From Roridomyces roridus (Eukaryota > Basidiomycota > Agaricomycetes > Agaricales > Mycenaceae), in NCBI GenBank assembly GCA_029378245.1, contig JARKIF010000006.1, forward strand, positions 1,488,001 to 1,552,000: a stretch of 64,000 bases of DNA. The letters run 5' to 3'. Below, piece after piece: positions 51,142-61,250 of the stretch. The stretch's first letter is position 1; each line of letters begins with the position of its first letter. The position numbers and the translations under genes were made by a program. Below the pieces are notes generated by a model that saw nothing but the letters and a program-made list of their open reading frames with translations, had not been told where the DNA came from and did no database searches.

Positions 51142-53085
51142 ATGCCGGAAAAGACGCCTGTTCTGGGTTTCCAACGCGAGGTGGGATGGGAGGAGCGTCA
51201 GGCACTAAAAGACAAAGAGGTGCATATTGAGGACGACATTACTTTCTTTGGTGCGTCCCTTTCCCATAATCCGAAGCTATTTTAAATAAGGTGGAGTAGG
51301 AAACCTTGTCATACACAAGCCATGTACCTCTCGCTGCACGGGGGCCAACGCGACATATACCATCGCATCCCCGCCTCCCGGTGATGCCAGATTTGTGGAG
51401 ATCCCTGGCGTGAGTGGGAGCACGTTTGCTACTGTAAAATTTAATGAAGTCCGTGGCAGCCGTATGGATCAACTGACAACTTCATCAACAATCTGAACAT
51501 TACCGGTCGCATTCGTGCCAAGGCCCGCGGGAAAGAGTTGGCGGTCGCCATCTGCAATGCGGTGTCCGACCACAAGGTTTATTGATTCTCAATATGTTTC
51601 CGACTCGATTCACGGATTCATTGCAGTATGTGCTTCGGGTCCACTTCAAAACCGAAGCACATCTCTTCTGGATGCCCACGGAGATGTATCGCCGCATCGT
51701 ATCCCAACCAACGAGGCAACGCCGTAGTGGTCTAGCCTTTCCTGTCCCCCCTGACTGCATCAGTGGACCGAAACGGGAAGACATCCTCCTCACGATCCAA
51801 GCCGCCTTCGTCCGCCCGAAATATACTCTTGTATTTGTTGACCACCAAAGTTTCATTGGGTTCACCTTGATTCGTATGGCCTCCCATTTCACATTGGACG
51901 ACTTGGAGCCAACCTCGGAGGCGGGTTTTGAATGTACGACTTGCCCACACATGAATTGATCCTGGAACAGTTTTGGTCTGCACTCTGGTCCTCGACGCAT
52001 GGTCCAGTCCATTCCCTGGAACCGACCGCTACAAGGGCCCGGTTTCTTGCTTGGCGTCAAAGCACGATTGCCAATGACGATGACCGGCCGATCCTCTTCT
52101 TGATGAAGGATAAGCAGGACATATTCAACGGCTGCGGTGCATGGGAGTCTGTCGACATCTTGGTTCGCGCTTTGGTCCACCCAGCCATGCCGGCGTCCCT
52201 CCTCTGCTCCAACGAAACCGTATTCCACCGTTTCATTACTGCGATTATGGAGCATGAACATGAGTCCACCCTCGCCATGGGACCGGGCGCTGCGCAACCC
52301 CTTCCGTATACATCCAACGACAGCCCATTCTGGTTCAACCGCGAGGCTCACAAAAAATATGTGCAACGGCATGTGCTTTGCTATAGATGTGCCTCTGTCT
52401 CTGTCCCGCTTCCCACCGTCCTTCAAGCGGCGCAGATGAATCTCTTTGTTCCTACCGCCGTGATAGGTTCAGACGGTGTTGCTCGAGGCAAGTCTCCCCT
52501 GAGCGCATGTGGCATTCAACTGACCGAGAACAGTTCCTCCAGGCGAAGTCGCTCAGAGGGCCACTTTGAACCCCATACGCGATGACTGTAGGCAGCAAAA
52601 GATGAAACTTCCTAACTATAAGTTTGCAGTCGGCACCGGGACTCAAGCGTACAGTCCATTTACTGCTAAGCCCGATCCAGCATGGTCTTCTAAGGTTCGT
52701 TTGAGCACACTCCCTGAGAGCTTTCCAGCTAGACACACCTTGTTCACGCTCTCTCACCTAGGATCCGATGCTCGTGCAAACCGATGTACAAGACATCATT
52801 GACTCCACGACGCTAGGCACTTACAGTTTCCAAATTTTTGTGGACTGCGCGTGGTCCGCGAAAAGGGTTAATCAGAGCAACAAGGTTCTCAAAGGTCGGA
52901 GGCCAACGGAGAAAGGTGGGAATCGCAAGCGCCCGAGGGCGGAGGATATAGAGGCTACAAAAGCAAAGGCGGTGCAGAACAAGAAGCGCAAGCTTGAATT
53001 GGACGAGCAGGAGCGGAGAAAAGAGAATTTCGCACCCTGTGAGGGTCGGGTAACCCGTTCGAGAAGCAAGCAAACTGCAGTATAA
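51142..53085 (+). CDS. Multi-exon gene, probably nuclear, family not recognised
   Basis: ATG 51142: MPEKTPVLGFQREVGWEERQ, KEVHIEDDITFFG, then a GT donor. Clear coding blocks follow: YVLRVHFKTEAHLFWMPTE, DILLTIQAAFVRPKYTLVF, then EQFWSALWSSTHGPVHSLE, ARFLAWRQSTIANDDDRPIL, DIFNGCGAWESVDILVRAL, CSNETVFHRFITAIMEHEHE, SPFWFNREAHKKYVQRHVL. The last exon is SFQIFVDCAWSAKRV, then a strongly basic stretch (GRRPTEKGGNRKRPRAED, NKKRKLELDEQERRKENF) with bipartite nuclear-localisation signals and an end at 53083-53085. The middle joins are uncertain: two frames overlap near 51940 and 52560. No catalytic motif is obvious. It could be a host gene or a domesticated transposon protein; I leave it unnamed. Confidence 0.45.
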
Positions 53086-54689
53086 TGTCGTTCACATACC
53101 TGTACAACGCGAATGAATGTACCAGATAGTCAACTTGAAAAGTTGGAAAGCGTGGAGGCTCTTACTTTCTTTGGTTCAGACAGCGGAGTTACAGTAGCAA
53201 ATGTCACGGAGAGGGATGTGTGGCCCATAGAATGAGCGGGGTGTCATTGCCGTCCAATCAGTATGTGGAAAACCAGCCGACTTTCTGCCACTGGCGAGCC
53301 CCACATGATGAATATAATACCGAGTGCCCATTTAAGGTGGTATACTTGTGAGAAAATGATGGCTTAAGTGATATCTCAGCCAGACGCATCTTGACGGCCA
53401 GGGCATGCGAGTCTGAAGTGATCAACTCAATTTCAATGGCAATTTTTTTTCTCTGTTTTTTTTGGGCAACTGCTAGGGGACCCAGAGGAACAATCTCATC
53501 CTGTCTACCTGAGTAATAGAGGGCCAGAAGTCAAACTGAGTGCAGAGGGTGCAGTTTTAAAAAAAAGCGTAAATGCACAATATCGTGGTTGGGGTTGACA
53601 ATGGCAGCAACACCTTGGGGAGTCGAGACTTTACCACACCCCTAGGAGTACAGACGCAAACTCCCAAGTCAATAGAATGAAAACTGGAGCTTGTGGAGTG
53701 AAAAGAAAAATCAGCTGATGGCAGCTGCCAAAATCAGTGATTGTGGCCGCAAAAAGGAAACTGCACAGCCGGCTTAATCAAAAGTCCCATTGTCTGAAAC
53801 CTCACCCAAAAACTGGCCCACTGAGATTTTAAAAGAACGAGAACTTAGCAAGTAAGTTCTCGTAATACTTACCTCGGTAAAGACGACGGGCGGATTTCAT
53901 TCCGGTCAGACGCAGGCGGCCACTGTATTGCATAGGATGGAAGGCGGGAGCTGCGAGTCGGCGGTTGAGGGATGCCGAGCGGCTGTTGTGGTCCAAAAGC
54001 AGTGCAGGTCGCCTTCCATCGGCGTGTAATTCCAGTCTCGACGCGGCATGCCTGGAGGAGGGTGTAGAGATGCTGGTAAGTGACATTATATATCTTGGTA
54101 AATACGGCAACGTGATTGGAGGAGGTGGGAGACAACGCGGTGTTGGGAATGCGGGCAACGGTATTGACGGATCCCGGGGGGCGGTAGCGAGAGGCGGTGT
54201 GTCGAATTGAGTAAATAGACGATGATTCCGAGCGAACTGAGAGTGCGAACGGCGGCGTCTGTCCCCAACGACTGCGTGTCAGCAGCGGGCATGGTGCATC
54301 TCCTCGAGGCTCGGAAGACGGGAACACATTTCTGTTCCCCAAGCGAGGACTTGAGTGGGTTGGCAAAAGATGACGCCGTTGGAAATGGAACCCGTTCGCT
54401 ACATGCCTGAAAGTGGTCCTGGCGATGGTGTGATCCGATGGGACAGGCGCCCACGCGACGTGTGTCATGGTGCCCGGGGATTGATACGTGCGGAAAGTGG
54501 TGAAGCGGGCAGCACGCAGGGATGTCGAAAGGGCAAGCGCAACAGACGGGGTGTGCACGAGGACACGCGGCTGACGGCGAGTAGGTAGATCTCGAATACA
54601 TATCTGAGGACCAGCTTTTTGAGGCAGGAAGGCTGACAGACGCGGCTCGGGAACACCATGAGATGTGCATTGCATTGCAAAAAGTAATG
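53086..54689. other. Intergenic; AT-rich then skewed sequence
   Basis: Long frames on the minus strand (53869-54751) are Ser/Arg/Pro-rich and unsupported. The shared block of E2 remnant 3 starts at its right end. Confidence 0.45.
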
Positions 54690-55053
54690 TGGTACCTGTA
54701 GAACGTAAGTAAACAGCCAGAATTGTTCAAAAAAAAGAGGGTGGTAGGCATGGAGACCCTGCTCCTTGGTGAGAATTGGGCTCAGGAATGGGAGGAACGG
54801 GCGTAGGGATATGGTGAGTGAAAACTGTACGTACCATGCCAGACATCATTGGATGGCGGAGACTGTGTGTTTTTGCATGTACTGCATGGAGGGCTCAAGT
54901 AAGGGAGATAACAAGGCGAAAATAGCACAGTCTGAAGGTTTTGAGGGCGAGAATGGGCCGCAGAAGTCAGCAACGCACCTGCGGGATGCCGCATCATCCA
55001 GTACCTGCTCCTCCCTGCAGCCCGTTCTGAGGCTTGAGGCGGTCGGTTGCCAT
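54690..55053 (-). pseudogene. Decayed UBC1-like E2 locus, remnant 3 (first exon and flank)
   Basis: First exon from ATG 55053: MATDRLKPQNGLQGGAGTG, then TGA, then CGIPQ, matching GIPQ at the exon end in remnants 1 and 2; three extra bases create the stop. To the left, SGCLLTFYRYHIT (54690-54730) matches SGCLLTLYRYPIT in remnant 2 (about 49440-49490). No E2 core is found further left. The upstream flank 55070-55170 also matches. Confidence 0.55.
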
Positions 55054-55195
55054 AGTAGACAATGCCGATGCCGAGTCGATTGAGCAAGCTGGCTGTTCCG
55101 GATGGGACGAAAGAAAGAGAGTCTGTCACATGTCACAAGCTGCTGGGCAATGTGTGACTGACCCCGTGATACACTGTTGACTCAAACCAAACCAC

Positions 55196-55513
55196 CATGT
55201 CGACCACACGGTCTGCCTCACCCGCCTCTGCCTCCACGACTGACCTGGAATCTGCCGACCTGCTTCCACACCCCGGCTCCTCCGGTGTGAGTTTCCATCC
55301 TTGGTGAAAAGCTCATTGTGGCCAACATGAAACGGGTGTTCTAGGTCACTTCAATTTCTATTTTCAAGAACGCAAGTGCACAAGAGCTCATCCACTCTGG
55401 GAATGCCGCGTATAAGGAGCTACTCCATTCAAACATACAGAGCCAGGAGGAGTACACAAACCTTGTTCGGGGTTATCTACGTGTGACGGAGTATTGCCAA
55501 TATTGTGGGGTTG
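55196..55513 (+). pseudogene. 5' gene fragment of unknown type
   Basis: ATG 55196 begins MSTTRSASPASASTTDLE. A GT-AG intron (about 55287-55344) joins VTSISIFKNASAQELIHSG, AAYKELLHSNIQSQEEY, LRVTEYCQYCGVVCRSQ and a GTGTGT donor. No matching next exon is found before 55893, where a new gene starts, so the rest is probably lost. The CxxC..C end could be the start of a zinc site. Confidence 0.4.
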
Positions 55514-55892
55514 TATGCAGATCTCAGGTGTGTCTCAAAGTATGGCGGCCGTTATTGGACAAAACCCAGTTGGAAGTGCGTGGAAGCGCGTTGGAAGTGA
55601 GTGCCCACGCGTTTGAAGTGCAGTTTGAGATCATCCGGATCACGTTGGCCACGCATTAGGCAATTATAAATGCCTTGTCTTTCCAAAACTGATTGCATCA
55701 ACCAAACGCGTTTCCACGCGTTGCCCATCATCCATCGCCACATATGGTTTCCAGCATTTCCATCGCCCAATTGGGAGCCAAATCAAAATCAAAATTTCTG
55801 GTACAATTTTTCCGTCTATCTACATAGTTTATGCAATGCTGTGTCAAGACGCCTCTTGTCTCAAGTCCAAGTCCCGACCGGTCCTCTTGATT

Positions 55893-58800
55893 ATGTCGCT
55901 GCCTGCTCGCGGACGCTGCCTCCACTGCGACGATTGTGGTGGGACCGCTTACTATCGCGGCACAGCTGTATGTCTCCGCTCAGTGGTCGAGCTGTCCGCA
56001 CACTCAAATTTGACAAGGTCGTCGGGTCTCCTCCCACACCAGACAGCGCGTGTCTCTGCCACCATGGTTATCTAGCACATTTGGTCAACATCGTCGATGA
56101 TCCTTCCAACCCCAAAAACACCCTTCAACGCGGTCCCAATCGTGCACGAAAGTGCGGTGGATTTTACAGTGTGAGTCACGTTCCTATCTGTACTTGTCCT
56201 TTCTAAAACAAAGCAGAGCAGGGACCACTGGGTCCCGGGCCTCCCTTGTGATGGTTGCGGCGCCAGCTGGCTAGCTCATGACGGTCCCACCATTCCTCTT
56301 TCCAGGTGCGGTCTGCACTCGGTGACTTTACTGAGTACTTATCACCCTTTCAGCATATCTACATCCAGCGGCGCATCCACAGGCAGCATGAGTCAGCCTG
56401 TGGTGGTCTCCTCTTCGTTTACAACCCCGAATCTACTTTCTGCCCCGCAGACAGCATCGAGTCTATTCGACAACAACCCCTTTGTGTCCAGTACGCCGTT
56501 AATCCCCCAAAATTCTTGACGCCTCAATGCATGTCTTTCATAGAGCCCCAGCCTACCACTGCTGCTGTCCCTGCCACCACATCGGCTTTCTCCGACGGCC
56601 ATCCCAACCCCGGATCTCACCAAGTCACCTACACCACTTCCCGCTTGGACAACCCGATCACCATGCTCACTCAGGCGCCGCGACCGATCCCCGCCAGATT
56701 TGTTGCCAATCCGAGCGCTTCCGGTACCGCGACTCAGAATCGTGCGGCCAGCATCAATCGCACCACTACCGGAAACGGCCGCTCCTCAAGGCCTCAGGGA
56801 GGGACCAGGTCTCATCGTTTCAATCAAGCCTCCGGGTCCAGCCAATCCCACCAATTGGAGCAATTCACTGAAGTGACCACTTTGGACGAACCCATATCCA
56901 CAGCAAATCCGGCCGTTGTCAAGTTTCTGATCGCTATGCTACCCTTTTCAGTGAGTACCCCTTTTTTTTTGAGACTGTCCTGAACGAATTCAGATTTCCC
57001 ATGTCGATTCGTCTGGACTTGTCGGCACAGTTACCTATGCTCTTCGGACGTCGTCTCGCGACTTGCCAAATATCCTTGCCCGACTCAAGGAGTATGGGCT
57101 GCTGCTCGAGACGTTCAAGGTCAAAGCCGGGGCGGGTGACTCCTTTTGGCAATCCATGGATGCGAGTATCCGCGAGCATCTGGACGCCGCATTCATCACT
57201 CTTCCTGGCGCTGGCTTGTCCTCCTACACATTTGCCCAGTCTTTGTGGGAGCTCCTCGCCTTTTGGTCGGCGACCCAGTCCCATGAACGCAAGCTTTATG
57301 CAGCCGACGCCCTCGCCAGGGACTTTACTCTCGACGGCCTGTCCAAGGTGCTTAAACAGATCCGTCATCCCGATCATGAGCATATCAAGGTCTTATTTGT
57401 CGGTCAGTTGGCGGCCTTTAAGTAACTCCTTCACGCGCACTGACCAGTACTCTTAAGCTCCGACCCAGGGACATCTGGAAGGCCCGCTGCCTGACAACCC
57501 CTTTTGGCCGTCTCACAAGTGTTTCGCATTTCGGGCGATGGACGGGCTCCCTATCATTAACCTCGATTCCACTTACGAGACCGGCCTGTGTGTCGCAGGC
57601 TGCCCAGGAGTGAGAAACTCTGCCGTTTTTTCCATCAGGCTCTCCTCACACATCTTTTACAGCAAGAAGATTCCTCAGATTCCTCTGCAATTGTACGCAG
57701 AGCAAAGCGTGACCGGTCCTCAGACTCTGTGGTGAGTCAAGCTCAGCTCCACACCTCCCGTTTGTACTCATCACACTATAGAAAAAGCCGCCCGCACAAC
57801 GCCGCAAATCGCGCAATGTCGCCGTGTCTTCTGATGAATTTGACTCTGATTCATCATCCCTCCCTGAAGCGACGTACCAAGCGATACTTGGGCGTCCATT
57901 GCGCCCGCAGACGCTCAAGCCCGAGTATGTGGAGATCTCCGATTCGGAGCCAAATGTTCCGCCCGCACCTCAGCCGATGACGGTGGCCGAGACCGAGCAA
58001 CAGAAGCTGACCGCTGCTCGTCAGAAATTCATCAAGGACACTGAGGACGAGATCGCGCAGGTTCTTCAGAACGCGATCCGCACTCCGGTTCCGAAGCTGA
58101 CGCCGGTCGAGTTGCTCATCTGGTGCGCTGCTATCACGGACGCCGCCACTGCATCCCCCGATGATATCATCGCCTTGGACATCTCTGGCCCAGATATCCC
58201 CTCCATGGCAGCCACGTTGACCGAACTTGTCGATCATCTTCTCAGCACACCGGACGACTGGGAAGATTTCACGCCAAAAGATCCGAAAGTCACCATCGCT
58301 CGCCTGCCAGTCTGTGGCTGCATCTTTCTTCCATGTGGGGCGCATGTTCAACGTGTATGCCTGTCCCACCTTTCCCGTCGTCCTATGCTAACACCTTGCA
58401 GATATAGGAATCCGGACCCCGCTGCGGCCGACCATCTGGGCGCACATGGCAGCGGCCCTGAGCGTTCCGTCTACCTCACTGCACTGAAGAAACGCCTCGC
58501 ATGTGAGGATCGCTGGGCTTCCAGCAATTCCTCCTACAAACGGCCTCTCTTCAGTCCTCTCAAGGTGGTGGATCATGAGCGTGCTGCAGCTTATCGCGTT
58601 GACGGCGCCTGGGCGGCTTTGTTTCTTGTATCACTGCGCCTGGGTCCAGATCCGCTCTGCCCCTTCATGCTCCTTGCCGCGTCTCAGAACAGTCGTGAAT
58701 GGATCAGTGAGCTCACTTTGGCCGAGATCCACGCGCTGGACCCATCGACAGCAGCGTTGCTTGCACCGTGGTTCTCGGTCAGCCACGATCGTGCATTCGC

Positions 58801-59736
58801 GTTACCCCAGGAGGCCAGCCATCCTGCACTGGCTCTGGCGGCCACATATTTGCCTGTCCAGGTGTGTCTGTGCCTACCAAAGTGCCTCGCGTCTCACCGC
58901 CTTTGCTTTACCACAGATGTCGTACTTCTCCAAGGCCCGTTCTGTCGAAGCACACAAGGAGCTCCATGTCATGCTTCTTTGCCAGATCTTTTATGGCTGC
59001 CAAGATCCCTACGACATGGAGGAATTCAAATGTTTCAAAGCCGGCGTCGACCTCCGTCTCAAAGGAAACCACACGTTTTTGAGTGTGAGCTTCCGTCTTG
59101 TGCATATCTGGCCACTCCGCTGATTGCCTTATCCTAGCATTTCACCGGCGTGGCTGAGACCAAGCGGTTGCTGGCCACCGTCTACAATCGACGCTTCACT
59201 AGCGTCAATCAGGCGCTGAGTCTCGTCCGATTCGCCGCAAAATCTTCTCAGCCCGTTGTTGCTGGTTTTTATCAAGAGCAATTCCAGCTCCGCTTTAGAC
59301 GCTGGGCTCGAGGTGTAGGCTTCCCGCCCACGCTTCGCGGGCGGTTCATCAGCGAGGAGCAGTATCAAAGAGATATCGATAACCCTCTCGCTCGCGTCAA
59401 CAGCTTGGTCCAGTCCATCACAGGAACGACACTCATCCCCCCTGAGAGCAAATTCCGATTGGACGTGCGTCGTGCGACTCGTGCCCTTCCACGGATTCTT
59501 CTGACTTTGATCCCTAGCTCTTCTTGGAGGAGGCCGAGCCACAGGATCAGAACGACGGGCCAGTGAGACTGCACTTTCACAACTGCGGGCGCTCGCTGGA
59601 TGTGCCATTCAATGGGTGGCTGCAAAACCTGCTTCTGCAGCCGGTGGACTACGACGATCTGCAGACGGTGACGGAATTTGATGAATGGCTCTCCTGCGAG
59701 TTTAGCTTGCGAGCAGACGACTACAACGAAATCTAA
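55893..59736 (+). CDS. HECT-like ubiquitin-ligase protein with Cys-rich N-terminus
   Basis: About ten exons. Start MSLPARGRCLHCDDCGGTAY, then CLCHHGYLAHLV, KNTLQRGPNRARKCGGFYS and GLPCDGCGASW: a Cys/His cluster reminiscent of a GRF-type zinc finger. A Ser/Thr-rich linker follows. Next come DSFWQSMDASIREHLDAAF, CFAFRAMDGLPIINLDSTY, a basic KKPPAQRRKSRN stretch, the SUMO-interaction-like YVEISDSEPN, and GIRTPLRPTIWAHMAAAL. The C-terminal half reads AAYRVDGAWAALFLVSLRLG then PDPLCPFMLL, HALDPSTAALLAPW, EEFKCFKAGVDLRL, HFHNCGRSLDVPFNGWLQNL and TEFDEWL, ending at 59734-59736. This is the plan of fungal HECT-like domains, where the Cys of FHNC aligns with the catalytic HTC loop. Likely a nuclear E3 ligase. 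A frame change near 58480 (after SVPSTSL, into ALKKRLACEDRW) is not explained by an intron. Confidence 0.6.
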
Positions 59737-59829
59737 AATGTCTTTATATAAAACATAAAAACACCGTGTCGAGGCTTGGACAGATCGTAGAGAGAAAGGA
59801 GCTACTGAGCTCAGAAATCACAATGCGCC

Positions 59830-60720
59830 GACATTGATGGCGACGCCGGGCGCGGCTGACATCGGAGAGCCAAGTGGATGCCGGGGGCGGGTGAGAGGAG
59901 TTTGAAAGGTGCTATAAGTATCTTAGATGGAGAGATTCGGTGCAGAAATAAGATACTTACAGCAAATTCTGAGAGCGCCGGTGATGTGGTTTTGCCCCGG
60001 CGACGTCGAGCTCGGATGTCGTCAGAGAGCCTAAGGGAGGGCGGGGCGGGTGGAGAGAGTCTGAATGGTGCGAATGGTACTTCAGATGGAGAGATTCGAC
60101 CCAGAAACGAAAGACTTACACCAAGTTGTTGCCGGGGACGTGATGCGGCACATTGTGATGGCGACGCCGGGCTCGTTACTCAACGGGGACCTTAGCGAAG
60201 GGCGGGGGCAGGTGGTGGGGGTCTGAATGGTGCGAATGGTACCTTAGATGGAGAGATTCGACTCAGAAACGAAAGACTTACCGCAAATTGTCGCAGGGCA
60301 GTGATGTGGCACATTGTGATGGCGACGCCGGGCTCGTTACTCAGCGGGGACCTTAGCGAAGGGCGGGGGCAGGTGGAGGGGGTCTGAATGGTGCGAATGG
60401 TGCTTTAGATGGAGAGATTCAGTTCAGAAACGAAAGACTTACACCAAGTTGTCGCCGGGGAAGTGATGTGGCAGATAGTGATGGCCACACCGAGCTCGTT
60501 TCTTCACGGGGAGCTTAACGAAGGGTGGGAGCATGTGCAGGCAGGTCGAGGGATTCTGGGCATGCTTGAGATAACGAGATTTGAGTCTGCATTGAGCGAG
60601 CTGCAGCGATTTCTCGAAGGGGTGTCCAAATGCGGTGATGCGGCGGATTGTGCGGGCGACGCCGAGCTCGATTGCCATCGGAGCATTTAGCGAAGAGCGG
60701 GGGCGTGTTGGGGGGATTCG
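59830..60720 (-). repeat. Tandem array of about six 161-bp units, each an exon plus intron on the minus strand
   Basis: The anchor GCGACGCCGGGCT (or a close variant) recurs at 59839, 60000, 60161, 60322, 60484 and 60656, a period of 161-162 bp (172 for the last). On the minus strand each of the four inner units contains a GTAAGT donor (complement ACTTAC at about 59954, 60115, 60276, 60437), a CTAA/CTGA branch-like site and a CAG acceptor 56-59 nt later, with about 103 nt between introns. The exon-like part of the oldest unit (60640-60700) is continuous with the open frame at 60700-60961. 103 is not a multiple of three, so chained splicing would shift frame at each unit. Confidence 0.75.
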
Positions 60721-60961
60721 AAAGGTGCTGTGTATTGGTGGTTAACGGCCTGGTATCCGGTGCCAATCGAAAGAGGGCGCAGCTGGCGGACAGACAGAAT
60801 TTCAGCAGAGCAGCACGCCTGAACAGCTCAATGTACGCACCCGAGTCGCCCCAGTACGTGTGCACCCCTCCAAGTACGTCCCCAATGATGTCCATACTGG
60901 CTTGAAAACGGCGGCTGTTGCTGGCGACAGGCCATATGGCGTTTACCCAGACTTGAGTCAT
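60700..60961 (-). pseudogene. 5' gene fragment upstream of the exon-intron array, unrecognised
   Basis: Open minus frame: ASMDIIGDVLGGVHTYWGDS, AYIELFRRAALLKFCLSASC, RPLTTNTQHLSNPPNTPPLF, running into the first array unit (FAKCSDGNRARRRPHN). The array units below it repeat FAKVP, RARRRHHNVPHH in degenerate form, so they were copied from this gene's second exon. No family recognised. Confidence 0.4.
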
Positions 60962-61250
60962 CAGGCGGGGGATTTGGTGGAGAGTATGTGTCTATCGAGC
61001 TCTCAAGGGTGTGTGCACCGGGTTACAAGGCCAGAGCTAGTCCAGGAGGGGAGGAGGATGCGTGCAAGTCGAGAGAGAGGGTGTAAACAACATCCGTAAA
61101 CACTATACCCGTAATCTACTCTGCTACCTCCTTAGTCCTTGACGATTCCTTCTTACTCCTCTCGATGGCTCCTTCTGCTAGCTCACCCTGGTAAACAACA
61201 GCTAGCCTCGGACGCGACATAGCTGCTGTCGACTCACCTGTATAACAACC
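60962..61250. other. Short intergenic gap
   Basis: Nothing supported; it contains the 3' flank of the large minus gene. Confidence 0.5.

Noticed and set aside
55571..55724. MITE at 55.57-55.72 kb
   Set aside because: GCGTGGAAnCGCGTT has an inverted partner, but no target duplication and ends cannot be fixed; it may simply be promoter DNA.
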